NCBI GenBank assembly: GCA_015179045.1
Contig: WHUZ01000028.1
Coordinates: 593,270-657,269 of the forward strand
DNA from: Kalaharituber pfeilii
Lineage: Eukaryota > Ascomycota > Pezizomycetes > Pezizales > Pezizaceae
Direction: 5' to 3'
Length of the DNA stretch: 64,000 nt
This document shows positions 44,171 to 54,691 of this stretch, in pieces. Below the pieces are notes generated by a model. The model saw only the letters and a program-made list of their open reading frames with translations, ran no database searches and was not told the DNA's origin. The position numbers and the translations under genes were made by a program. The stretch's first letter is position 1, and the number at the start of each line of letters is the position of its first letter.

Positions 44171-44846
44171 CAGTCTAACCTTGCTATACCGGACGAGTAA
44201 AAATCCAGCACTTTTCATCCGGTATAGCAAGGTTCCGGTATAGAATAAAATGCTTGGCAGCTGTAAAAGGGGGATGGCAAAAATTTATATAGAAATTACT
44301 AGAGTAGGAAATAAACAAGTGTAGCAAACATTAACTAAATCCAAGTCTATTAATATTCATTGCTCTCACCATCTAGAAAAGTGTCAAGTCTTAAAAGTTC
44401 TTGGGAAGCATCAAATACACAAGCAGCGACTATAGCCACAATATGCAACTCTGACTGTTTCTCTAAAAGCCTATCAATTCACACAAAAAAATCAAACTCT
44501 ACAAGCATGGCTCCAGTCTTCCACCAGCAGCAGCGACAGCAGTGATAGCAAGTAATAGCAGCAGCGGTGACACCAGTTTTATTGATGGCAGCAGTAATAA
44601 TGGTGGTAGCAGTGACAGCAACAGAGTGGTAAACAACCAGACTAAGTGGTAGAGTGGGGTAGTCTAAGATGTATTAGTATTAGCGTGTCCGGTATAGCAA
44701 ATATTATTTGTATGGAGACAGGGGGGTAGTTGTCGGAGGGTTTCTGTCCGGTCCGGTATTGTTAGGGCGTCCGGTATAGCAAGGGCAATTTGTATGGGAA
44801 ATGGATGTCCGAATCAGAGGCCATCCGGTATAGCAAGGGTAGACTG
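44171..44846. mobile_element. Pogo-like TA-target element, CAGTCTAACCTTGCTATACCGG ends
   Basis: Inverted repeats CAGTCTAACCTTGCTATACC...GGTATAGCAAGGGTAGACTG with target TA at 44169-44170 and 44847-44848. The empty site is at about 18186 in unit 2. CCGGTATAGCAAG occurs four or more times inside both ends. It relates to 20476-21124, with ACCGG replacing ACGAA. No transposase is present. Confidence 0.85.
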
Positions 44847-44874
44847 TATGTGAAATAGTTGTCACACGTATGTA

Positions 44875-44954
44875 CAGTGACCCGTCAAAAGTAGGCTTGC
44901 ATGATACACTTATCCCAATATTGCCTAATCCCCAAGACTTTTGACGGCACACTA
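44875..44954. mobile_element. 80-bp Tc1/mariner-type micro-MITE
   Basis: CAGTGACCCGTCAAAAGTAG ... GACTTTTGACGGCACACTA with TA at 44873-44874 and 44955-44956. Units 1 and 2 lack it (CGCATATGCACAACG at about 4340 and 18211). Ends of the type CAGTG-x2-CCGTCAAAAGT are usual for Tc1-like elements. Confidence 0.7.
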
Positions 44955-45574
44955 TATGCACAAGGTTTCCGGCAGCCAGGTCGAATTCACACCCCAGAGC
45001 CTAATTTTTGGGAATCTCTAACTGCACTCTGCTAGCTACTAGAGTACTCTACGTTTTATAGGGCCAGCGAACTCATCATGCACAAGTTTAGGATTTATTC
45101 AGCTGAGAGTGACTTTGATAAGAGTACACGTGTTTACCGTAGTCTGGCTGGCACAGTTTATAGTACGAAATGGTTGGTTGGTGCCTGATCCTATTTGTAG
45201 GGTTCCTGGTGACACCCATTTTCTTGGCAGCACGAGTGCGTACTCAAGAACTGATATGCTGTACTTCGAATTCCCGAACTCATGGTTCAATTTCAGAATT
45301 TGCGCCTCCAATTTGTAGAGGCGAATTTGTATTATCCACGTTTGTAGTCAATTATGGGTCGCTATTGAAAAACTCGCCTTACGCTCGACTGTACTCTACT
45401 TGCATTAGAGTAGTATGAAAGACGAAGAATTAAATACTGACCTGCTAGTTTCCAGACTACTAACCTGCTAAGTAATTCGGAATTTTAAATTGGTTAACGC
45501 TGCCAACATCCTCTAATACTAACACATGTCTTGTCTCACCTGGATACAAGAACATGTCTCATCAGTCCAAGGGC

Positions 45575-45805
45575 GCACACATAGCCAGTGCATGCCAGAC
45601 ATGGAGAGGAAAGTTAAAAGACGGAGCGGGAGGACTGAGACAACCGGAGAAGGGGATAAACATCGCGGAGGTATTGGAGTGGGCAGGACAAGACTAATAC
45701 CTTAGTTTATTTCATTTCACCCTTATTTTCATGTACGTAATTAAGAAGACCTCGCCATAGCCTATCAGGCGGCACGCGAGTAATGGTATAAAAAAAAAAA
45801 AAAAA
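45575..45805 (+). mobile_element. 5'-truncated LINE ORF2 3' end
   Basis: It encodes the last ~35 residues of ORF2 (TWRGKLKDGAGGLRQPEKG... AEVLEWAGQD, stop), then the tail CCTCGCCATAGCCTATCAGG and poly(A). The 13-bp duplication TCAGTCCAAGGGC lies at 45562-45574 and 45806-45818. Unit 3 (30665-30680) is empty. Confidence 0.9.
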
Positions 45806-46556
45806 TCAGTCCAAGGGCTCGTCAATAGACTAATCCAAGGGTACATCTAAATACTCTAATTTTCCCTTGTTTTTGTGAGACACACAGCCGAGCTAGGAGT
45901 CCATGCAATGCACTCTACTTTCAATCTGGTATTTGCAATTGGGCTCTCCAAGCCTAGCTGTTGTACCGACACAGCTTATTTGCAACCCTGTAATATTCAG
46001 TGCAGATTGTTCGATTAGCCAATTGACTTTGTATGAGTTGGCTCCCGTTCCACTGATTTGCAACGACTACGATAGAGTAATACGGGTGTGTCATAAAGGT
46101 AGTCGGGGTGGGGTAGCCGGATTCGGTTCCTGATGAGGTCTGTTTAGACACAACTACGTAGATTTCTCTCTTATGGAAGGCATTGTACTACTGGAGTCAG
46201 CTAATAGGATATATGCCCCTCAGGTTCCCTCGGCATTAGAACAACAGGATTACATTATATCCACTGTCACTCGCAGTGTTTTTCTTTTTCACTACACTCC
46301 CTCTCCTTGTCGCTACTCGCCGCAACTTGCTGCTTCGCTCCGCTACACTTGACCTCGTTCAACGAAGGAGAGATAAATATCGTTGGGGCTTTGCTTTGCC
46401 TGCTTCGTTACCAGACTCACGTCGGACAGCCAACAGGCAATTGATCAATTCGCGACCGCTATGTTAAGTTCACTGAGTATGTTTATCAATCACCTGAATA
46501 ATCTATAATAGACTGTGTGGCTCCGAATGCTAACAAATTTGTTGCTTTGATGAGGA

Positions 46557-47025
46557 ATGATTCGAACTGTGGCAGCAATTGGAGTGTTGTCACTTGCTGG
46601 CCAGGTCTTGTCACTGCCATTGGGTCCGTCATGGGATCTGAAATTATACCAGGACGTGTACTATGGAGGATTGGAATATACAAAATCAGGGTCAGGTAGT
46701 GAGTCCAGGATGTTGAAAAGCAGCTTCTTTCGGTGTTTAATAACGCTTTGTTATAGTCACACTACTTTCATGTTGTGAAAATTTGCCGGACTTTGCGAGG
46801 CAAGTCAGTAGTATGAAATGGGCCACTACCGGACTACTCGCCACCGGACTGCTAAAGTGTACCCTGACTCTGTATCCGACGTTCAATTGCAGGCAAACTG
46901 AATGGGACCTGAAGTTCCCTAATAGCGCAGATGTACCCAATTTTTTTGAACTTCCGTATGACACAGACAATTTCAATGACAAGGCCAGGTCATTTTCTGT
47001 GTCATGTCTTAATGTGAATATTTAA
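46557..47025 (+). CDS. Secreted beta/gamma-crystallin-like protein, copy 4
   Basis: Exon 1 is 46557-46698, the intron 46699-46756 (GTGAGTCC...TTATAG) and exon 2 46757-47025; the product is 136 residues and intact. It has the signal peptide MIRTVAAIGVLSLAGQVLS, first key SWDLKLYQDVYYGGLEYTKS with QVSSMKW, and second key TLTLYPTFNC with FNDKARSFSVSC. There are five cysteines. It shares the YYxGLEYT and SADVPxFxELPY versions with broken copy 1, whereas copies 2 and 3 share GYxGxVYT and SVNIPSF. The family thus has two sequence types in alternate pairs (1+4, 2+3). The leader again has a GCTAAC branch-like site. Function is not known. Confidence 0.75.
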
Positions 47026-47422
47026 CTTAAATTTGGATTAAGCTATAAAGCTTACCTTATTTTCCATTTTTCATTTCGTGTATTGTTTTTTTTGCCTACA
47101 TCCTTCCCTATAGCGTATGACATGATGAGAGATGGGGACGTGATATGGAGCTTGGTTGCTGCTGTGAGTCCGGATTTGGTAGTTTGAGAGGATTTGTTTA
47201 TTTTCTGTGGTTCGTTACTTTCTTTCGGAGGGAACAGATTTCTCGGTGGGCTACATGGTGGTTTATATCTATAATGTGTCGGAGAGGAGCACTCCTGCCA
47301 GAAATGGAATTATCGAATTGGGTATTGCTTGCAAATGCCACTGGTTCAGGATATATGTTTTTCTCGGCCGGCGAAACCCAAGAGGAGGATGTTTCCCTTT
47401 TAGTCTCTATTTCCTAATCTTT

Positions 47423-47490
47423 CTCGCCATGCCCACAGGGCGGCACGCGAGTAATGATAATGGTAATAAAAACAAAAAAATCAAGATATA
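47423..47490 (+). repeat. Family-1 tail at the right edge of the array
   Basis: TCTCGCCATGCCCACAGGGC, GGCACGCGAGTAATGATAAT and an A-rich run replace the hAT-II end found at this place in units 1-3. Homology to the other units stops here. Confidence 0.75.
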
Positions 47491-47671
47491 TGTTAGCACT
47501 GAAATCCTGTAGTAGTCATAGAATACGATAAGTCGGGGTTGCTGATAGTGAGGAATATTCAACATTAGCATCATAAACGCTGCATTATTCTTGATCATGT
47601 GTTGCACGAGTCTACTTTAGCTCGTATTTCTTCACAACTGTACAAATTTCAAAATGGTACGTACGGGGTTT

Positions 47672-47857
47672 TTTTTTTATTTTTTTTTTATATCATTACT
47701 CGCGTGCCGCCCTATGGGCTATGGCGAGGGTTTATTGAAACGAAAGAACAAAAAACAAACTAAGCGTAGCCGATAAATACATGTGATGCCCGCGGAGCTC
47801 ATGCATGGTGTGGGTGGAATAACAATACAGAATGGGGATACCCTTGACTTTCGTCCT
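47672..47857 (-). mobile_element. Half-LINE 3' end
   Basis: Poly(T), tail, and the 3' region with CATGTGATGCCCGCGGAGC as in other ORF1-type ends; too short to include ORF1. The imperfect duplication ACGTAYGGGGTTT surrounds it (about 47659 and 47858). The rest of 47491-47930 shows no gene. Confidence 0.75.
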
Positions 47858-47949
47858 ACGTATGGGGTTTAAAATAATGTAATTATGTTATAACTAACTT
47901 AATGAGTAACTACTGTAGTAGATTTCTATTCCCCCACGACATCAACCTA

Positions 47950-48938
47950 TCAGTTTGGCGTGATAGCGACGATAAAGCATGCCGAACCAGACTTCCATCC
48001 CTGCAACCATATCCTATCGTTTTCCCCCTTAGATGCACCAGGCTGATGAGGCTTGAAGGTCGTGAGGAAACGACCAGGAAAATCCACTGGCTCAATATAT
48101 AATCTTGCGTTCCCAACGTCATGGAACCAGAACTTCTCCCTGCTGCCGCACTCAGCACTAAAGGTGACAGCCCCTCCAACATCATTTTCTACAGCCCTGA
48201 CATCAGGTCCTTCAGCACTGAGGTAAGCAATGGGGGTTGTTGTAGTCTCAAACGAATACATGCCATTGGGGTGGCTCAGTAGAGTGAACACCTGCATCTG
48301 GTTCAACTGCATGGCTACATTGGTCTGGTCCTGGGCCCCAATGAATCGACAGACCCAGTGTGCTACCTTCAATACAATTCGTGTTCTCCCTGTATGGGGG
48401 CTGAGTTCATGCTCTGCTCTGATCGTTGCATGGACACTGTGCAACTTCCTGTTTTCTTCTTCTGCTCTCTGTTGGTTCTTTTGGATACCTTCCTGCAGTT
48501 GATTTATGCTCGCTTCTTGCGTTTCCAGCGCACACTCTACAATCGCGAGCTTTGTTTGCAGCACTTGTATGTCCTCACTGAAAACAGACTGGTGTTGTTG
48601 CTCAGCTGGCGCCGTAGTAATCGTGCTCTCGCTTGGTGTGTAGCGAGTGGTGCTTGCGCCATAGTTCTCATTCCCACGCCCAAGTACGAAAGCATCGCGG
48701 TAAGGTTTCCGGGCCTAAATATCAGCTTAGCTATAGCAATGTGACACCACAAGCCCATTTCTAGAGGGCAAGGTTTATTTACCGCGTTGACAAGCTTCGC
48801 GAAAATTAAATGCTTATCTTGGCTCGCTTCAGTACAGAACCATTCCCACAAGCGGTCCAATTTGTCCTCCGTCAGGAAGTCGTCCGCCTCCGTCAGATCC
48901 TGATCCCGCTGTTGAACCTCAGCGCGATTTTGTGCCAT
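47950..48938 (-). CDS. Uncharacterised 306-residue protein with coiled coil and beta-rich C-terminal domain
   Basis: Exon 1 is 48938-48783, the intron 48782-48715 (GTAAATAAACC...GATATTTAG, 68 bp, phase 0) and exon 2 48714-47950. The start MAQNRAEVQQRDQDL is chosen as the first ATG in a hydrophilic context; the frame is open further up to an ATG at 49025. Residues 1-52 are acidic and helical. Residues ~105-165 are a predicted coiled coil (EQQHQSVFSEDIQVLQ to AEEENRKLHSVHATI). Residues ~190-306 are rich in beta strands, with repeats of the type F-x2-T...W (QVFTLLSHPNGMYSFET, REKFWFHDVGNARLYIEP, GRFLTTFK, DRIWLQGWKSG), reminiscent of a beta-trefoil. No family is recognised. Local coding density and the in-phase intron support a real gene. 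Confidence 0.65.
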
Positions 48939-49025
48939 AGCATGTGAATTGGGAATTATTGATTGCGGAAGGCGCGCAGGTATCTGAAACCACTGCGTAC
49001 TCAAAGCGATGTGGGTTAACTCCAA

Positions 49026-49992
49026 ACTGTGATGTCAAAAAGTTTCAATGTCTCATAACCTGCTGCAACGCGGCTCAGAAAAGATACTCCAACAGTATAA
49101 ATCACGTGTACGTGTCAGGCCTCCCGCCAAGCCAAGCATTCAACATTTTCTGCGATGTGCTCATGCGCGTTGCTACTGCATAAGTGTGAATCTGCATGAC
49201 TACATATATATACAAGTAAATATAGCTAAGTATGGTTACGAGACTAGAGATGCTCTGCTTTCAATGAATTATGATGTAAGATCTGTTTTCGCACCAGAAC
49301 AGCACGCGTGCCAAGTAGTTATTGATCACAACTCAGTCGTGATCTATATTCTCTATTCCACACGGCCTTGGCACATCAATGGATGATTTCACTAGGTCCC
49401 TTATATACTATAAGTATCATATCGGAATTTTGCTAAGAACATTCATACGGTCTAATTGTTGAAATTATGCGTACACCCGAGTTGCTATCCGCCACTGGGT
49501 GGTGAAGCGCTAGGTACGAAAAAGCCTATTGTATCATTTCTACGATTCCTATTGATTTCATTACTGCTCATATCTTGACGTAAATATTGTGGCTTGAAGA
49601 CGAATATACACTATGCCATTCTTTCACTATTGTTAGCTTTATTCTATATTTTGCCGCGTATTGCCTATCATTATTCATATACGAAATCTGCTACATAATT
49701 CTAGAAATTTACTTCACTAATCCACAGTCGGAATATGCCTTCTTCCCCCCCGCGGTGAGTCGGTGACAACAACAAGCAAAGGCTTGGCACGCACACGCCC
49801 GGCACCAGCGGGGTATAATCGCCCGCGGCCTTCTTCACACAACTTACCACCTATAGCAACCCTACCTTTTTTGACTGAACCTACTCCGCAGCACAGTTCT
49901 AGCCTCTCCTGATCGATCGTCACTCACTGTTCACACTGCTCACTTTCCTCTCCGAGGTACAGTAATCTCTGCACAATTCCCTCACTGTCGCC
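49026..49992. other. Intergenic, no gene seen
   Basis: It separates the divergent genes at 47950-48938 (minus) and 49993 (plus). Bases 49840-49985 are pyrimidine-rich, as is common just upstream of fungal start codons. Confidence 0.4.
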
Positions 49993-51438
49993 ATGTATCG
50001 CCGAGCAGCCTCAGTTCCGCTCATGCCTCCCTTCTCCTCCATCCCTCAGGCGGGTCTTGCCCCGAGCTACTCTAACACGCTCCTCTATCCACCCATGGGG
50101 CCGCAGCCAACACATGATTCACAACATCAACCCCGCACCCAAAGCGGACATTTCCCCAACCCCATGCCGCAAACGTCGCTTCAGCTCACCCACCCCCACA
50201 GACTGAGACGGCTGCCTCCGCCCTCCTACCAAGCGCACTCTCGAATCCTCCCTCCCACCAGCGGCCCCTGCGCACAGGCTGAATTGGAAGTGGCGAACCA
50301 GATTGCGGGGTTAAAGGAAGAGTTAAATGAGTCTAAACTGACTGCCGAAATCTCTGACCAAATCTAGGTTGCAATGCAGGAGGAGACTGACCGGTTGCAG
50401 GCGGCTTTGGAGAAGGAAGCTGCGGAGAGGAACGAAAGGGAACGGAGAATGGCGGAGGAAGTACTCAGAACTGAATTGGAGAAAGCAAGGGCCGCGCATG
50501 AAGCATCAAAGGAACGGGCGAGAACGATGAGAAGCCGATATGAGGGTTTTGAAGAAGAGGTTACAAACAAGTCATTGAGGTGATGGAGGATAACCAGTCT
50601 TTGAAGAAGGAATTGGAAACCATGCACGAGGAGTTTCAAAACACGAAAGAAACGTTACATGAAGTGACCAAGAGAGAGAAGGAAGCGACTCGGCTCTTGG
50701 AGATCCGCACACAGAAAACGCATCAGCTAGGGCGGCGTATTCAGCGTCTCGTCGAGAGCGTCGAGGAGGTGAAGAAGGAGCATTAGTAGACCAAGGACTA
50801 GCGCGACGAGGCGGTCGACAAGTACACGCTGCTATTGTCCGAGGTATGGGCAAAGATTACCGAGAAGTATGAGCAGAAGCGGGAGAAAGGGAAAGAGAGG
50901 TATGCGCGGGAGAGGGAGAAAAGGGAGAAGTTGGGTCAGCAGGAACCGGAGAGGGTGTTTAAGGCGATGAAGGAGCATTTGGCGAAGAAGAAGGAGAAGG
51001 AAAAGGTAGAGGACGAGGCAACAGTTCCCGACGTATCCTGTACCGTTGTTAAAGCGCCTGTGCAGGAAGTTAAGAAAGTGAGGCAGGATAATTGGGAGGA
51101 CGAAGTCACTGAAGCGATACAAAATGCAGAGAAAGTCAACAGAACTCAGACGGTGTCTGTGGACCCTGTGTCGCCACGTCGCGAGCATCCTGAGCCAGTC
51201 ATGAAATGCAGAACACAGGGATCACTTCGGCGCCCAGGCCTTAATGTGCGGGCGAGAGCCAGTCAGAATGCCGACACGCAGAATGACACTGGGGAGCCCA
51301 AGAAAAAGAACAAGGCTGAGGAATGCAGTTTATGGGAGCGTGAGGATCCTGTTTAGCAGCTAATGCAAGCGGCTGAAGGTTGTGAGGGCTTGGATGCCGA
51401 GTTTGGGGAAGAGGTTAGCCAGGTTTTTTGATGGGTAA
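49993..51438 (+). pseudogene. Coiled-coil protein pseudogene with TAG stops
   Basis: Start MYRRAASVPLMPPFSSI. The first ~90 codons are Pro/Gln/His-rich, then a long heptad-rich region begins (ELEVANQIAGLKEELNE). TAG stops interrupt at 50365-50367, about 50785-50798 (three) and 51354-51356, and one frameshift occurs at about 50560-50580. Between them the frame stays open and strongly helical: ETDRLQAALEKEAAERNER, NQSLKKELETMHEEF, KITEKYEQKREKGKERYAR. The 3' part is a Lys/Glu-rich linker ending near ECSLWEREDPV and beyond. It would be about 480 residues and resembles fungal SMC/myosin-tail-like coiled coils in composition only. All stops read are TAG, as expected of CAG to TAG transitions. Confidence 0.6.
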
Positions 51439-52389
51439 GTATGTTACAAGTCACCAAAGCTATGCTGGGGTTTATATAGGTCTCTAACTCACTGATGCTT
51501 GGTTCTTACTACGTTTTTTCAAATTCTGGCAACGTGGTTTATGTGATTTCTTCCACGGAAAATCTCCACTCATTTGCTTCGATACTCGTTGCGAGTCTGG
51601 GTTTATTTCTCTCTCACCTCGTCATATCGGGGATCGGCGTGGACTGGAGCCCGCTACGATTCTTTCCGCACTAGTTCAAGGTCCATATTCACCGGACCCC
51701 CTAGCAGCAACTGACATATCGCTTATCCAGAATTCGAGTTGTGTCCGTCGTTTTTTTTTTTTTTAACATTGAGACTCAGTTACGGCTTCACTATGACGCA
51801 GCTACATGTCTTCGTCACATCAACCGGCCTACACATAAACCTGGTCATCACGACGTCCACCCACCGCGGCTCGGCTTCAATAATATTCGTATCACCCATT
51901 TGCCAGGAGAATCGGGTCAATTCCAGTTTTGACTTTGGCCAAGCACAACTAAAACATCATCATTATGATGATCAACGTCCTCTTACTCTACCCACATTGG
52001 GAATTTGAGCTGCGAAATACTCCCAAGCACGAAGACATGCAATTCCCGGTGTTTAGGATTTCTGGATGACATCACCTCTACCTACCCCATATTCGAATAA
52101 GGCAACAAGATGGACGATAGTTTAGAGAACCATCTCCATGATGATTCACAGCAGGGTCTATACCTTCTATGGACAGGGATCTAGGAACATTATTTGTTCA
52201 CCAGGGTATCCGGCGTATCGAGGGGGGGTTTCGAAAACAGAATGCAGTTACGGGGATGGCGAGGAGACCAGGAGGAAGGATCGGAAGAAGGCGTGCTATT
52301 TGAACCTTGTTGCTTCAATCAGAACACGGCACTAATGACGGGATAGGACAGACAACACGATCACTATTGAGGTTAGAAACATATCTATA
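51439..52389. other. No gene seen
   Basis: It contains a poly(T) run at 51750-51764 without a recognisable retro-tail next to it. Short frames only. Confidence 0.4.
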
Positions 52390-53215
52390 TAGCATGATTG
52401 CAGCTGGGTTTCTATAATTCGGATGCTGCACTGGGCAGGACACATGGAGGTTCACTTCTCGCCGACAAATCACGAGGCAGATATTACTACTACGTAAAAA
52501 CGCAGAGATACTACCCGAAAGTAAGGAAGATATGGGAGGAGAGTTGGAACGTGAGAGGTTGCCAGCCGGTTCGTTCTGAAGAGGTCGTCGTGCGCGGAAT
52601 AAGCCAACAAGAAGCCAAAAGCGTAAGAAAAACATAACCATAGGTCTCTAAGGCAGGTGGTATAGATGACGCCATCACTGCCGAGTCTAGACGACTGGAT
52701 CGCTGGACTGGTTAGGGAACTTGGGACGTTCCCTGCTCGTCGGCACATCTCGGGAAGGATAGGCACCACCTTATGGGTTGTGAACGAAATACAGATGCCG
52801 TTGACAGGGACCAGTGGGATTGTGAGCGATTAGGAATTCGTGGACTTTGAAGAGGTAACCACTGATGGAACAAGAAAACCAGGCGCTAGAAATATAAGCG
52901 TACACCAATAGGACATATGCTGCCATCGATGATGCCATCGCAGTTGTATGTGGATCACTGGAGTGCCGGAATGGGTAGGGAATTTGGGACGTTCTCTGCT
53001 CACTAGTATATCTGGGGGTGGATACTACTGCTTGGTCTTTTTGGAAAAAAATGCAGAGATGGGTCTGATAATAACAAATTGGGGAGACTACAAAGCGGAG
53101 TGGGAATGCGAGCGATGCCAGCTGCTATAATGCAATTGCAGCCGGATCTACATTACTGGGGTGCTCTGGTAAGGAGGGAATTTGGGACATTCCTGCTCTC
53201 CCGGTACATCCGCGA
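52390..53215 (+). repeat. Degenerate long tandem repeat (~200-260 bp unit)
   Basis: Units begin near 52398 (partial), 52670, 52930 and 53130. Three share the block GGATCRCTGGAxTG...GTAGGGAAxTTGGGACRTTC, then a TCTGCTCxC and a (C)ACATCTSGGG block. In one frame this gives WIAGLVRELGTF, WITGVPEWVGNLG and ITGVL-x-GGNLG, so a repeated coding domain may have existed, but stops separate the units now. Confidence 0.5.
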
Positions 53216-54065
53216 GTTTTGAACGGAAAGCAGATATAAGGAAGTTACGCCCAGATGAAGACGACGTGCGGAGGCTAGATGGTCCTTACTACTCTTCTAC
53301 CGAAATAGCAAAATACCCGCACTTTGTGTTTAACCGAATTTATTCGGTTATATAACCGGAAAATTGCCAGAAATTTGGTTAACTCAGCCACAAACAACAC
53401 GTTGCTACAGTAACATTGATTAATAATAACCGGAAAATAACCAAATATGAGTTAACCGGACTTTGCAAAATCCGCCAATAATTGAACAAGATGGTGGTCA
53501 GCCCTTACCGGTATTCCCCGGGTCGCAATTCTGCCCCTCTCCATGGCGCTTTGTGTTACGTCCATATGAAGACAACAGCATTCTAGTTCAACTAATTACA
53601 AGGTCATAGGAAAGTTGACAAAACTTACACCTCTTGAACCGACCGCCCCGCCCCCACCACCTCTTAGTCTTAGCCCCTTCGAGCAGCATCTCACACCATC
53701 ACTCCGCCGACCGCCTTTCAGTCGCGACCCCCCTCTTCGGCACCCGTGTCAGCCACACCTTAGCCTTTACCGGCCCCTTCAGAGATCCCCCTCCAACGGC
53801 CCCCTCCAACGGCCCCCTCCAGCCGCCTTTCTGCCGCCACCACTTTAATGCGCTTTCTTTTCCTTTCTTTTTCTTGTTATATTTTTATATTTTATTTTAT
53901 TTTATTTTATTTCTCTGATGTATGCATTTTATATCTATGACGTCTTTGTTATGATTGATTGATGGTTAAAGTAGGGTTTAGGGTACACTGCGGTTGAGTA
54001 CACGAGAGCTCCAGGTCAACAATACAATGTCCGGGGGAATACGGAAACGTGGTACCCATGATGCT
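53216..54065. other. Non-coding, AT-rich palindromic patch and low-complexity stretches
   Basis: Bases 53328-53470 hold repeated AACCGG/CCGGTTA words in both orientations (TTAACCGAATTTATTCGGTTA; GAGTTAACCGGACTTTG) and may be a small decayed MITE. Bases 53640-53850 are C-rich with CCCCTCCAACGG repeats, and 53875-53912 is a TTTTA run. No gene is supported. Confidence 0.35.
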
Positions 54066-54343
54066 TGAGATAATATATGGGAGTTATTAGTATCCAGGAA
54101 CTCGGTATGCGGATCACAAGGGATATGGTATCGAGATGATAAAGTTTGTTGCTATAATTTTACCGGGGTTACTCTCGCATCTAAGGGTCGTATTATTATT
54201 AATTATACAGTGACATACTCTAAGTGCCCTGCATATGCATTATGGAAGCCTGCCCGAAGGCGTAACAAGAGGTCCCACACGGTTGCGATTACGAAACCAC
54301 TTGAAGACACCTATCGCCTAAGTTTTGCACCAATTCTATGCTA
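54066..54343 (+). other. Unrecognised open frame, weak
   Basis: A frame of about 90 codons without a clear start (VCGSQGIWYRDDKVCCYNFT...SKCPAYALWKPA) ends TAG at about 54343. It lies directly upstream of the LTR-like 3' end below and could be part of a retroelement interior, or chance. Confidence 0.2.
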
Positions 54344-54364
54344 GAGCTATCAATAGATCATGCC

Positions 54365-54691
54365 TGGGCTATTTGCTTCGCCCACTAGCCTATCATCTGG
54401 TGTTTGCTATGCGCTGATAGTGACCATGCCGTCAGTCGTTGTATTACACCTCTTTTTTTTTTTTTTTTTTTTTTATTTCACATGACCCCGCTTGCAGCTG
54501 TTCGCCAAGGCAGGGCCCCTGGGTCTAAACCCTCAGAGCCCGGAGGCAGGCTCATGTATTACACCTCCGCGCGTGCCCGACCTGTACCTCATTGTCTTTA
54601 CCGTGCCGTAGCGATCGATTAACCAGGCAGAATCGTCACTAGCATACTTTCGGGTTGATCAACACGGCAATATCCTCCTTCGGGTAGACCA
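54365..54691 (+). mobile_element. LTR 3' part, related to 21154-21586
   Basis: ATCTGGTG..., GACCATGCCGTCAG, GTATTACACcTC, GCGTGCCCGACC, ATTAACCAGGC and the end GGGTAGACCATGACA follow the order and spacing of the solo LTRs in units 2 and 3. The start is not recognisable. A family-2 insertion lies inside. Confidence 0.55.
54453..54554 (-). mobile_element. Short family-2 insertion
   Basis: 102 bp: poly(T), TTTCACATGACCCCGCTTGC, GCCAAGGCAGGGCCCCTGGG, AGCCCGGAGGCAGGCTCA. The 13-bp duplication TGTATTACACCTC lies at 54440-54452 and 54555-54567. Confidence 0.9.

Larger units (their letters stand above)
42771..46556 (+). other. Array unit 4, part upstream of the gene
   Basis: From about 42950 it matches 29080-31430 of unit 3. 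No gene is supported. It contains Tc1-like end debris (43697-43915, GTTAGTGATGCAGGTGG ... CACCTGCATCACTAAATGCC), two TA-target MITEs (44171, 44875) and a LINE 3' end (45575). A trinucleotide-rich patch (AGCAGC/GGTGGT) is inside the 44171 element. Confidence 0.6.

Noticed and set aside
53955..53995. GTAGGGTTTAGGGTAC considered as telomeric repeat
   Set aside because: Only one and a half TTTAGGG-like words; not a telomere or interstitial array.
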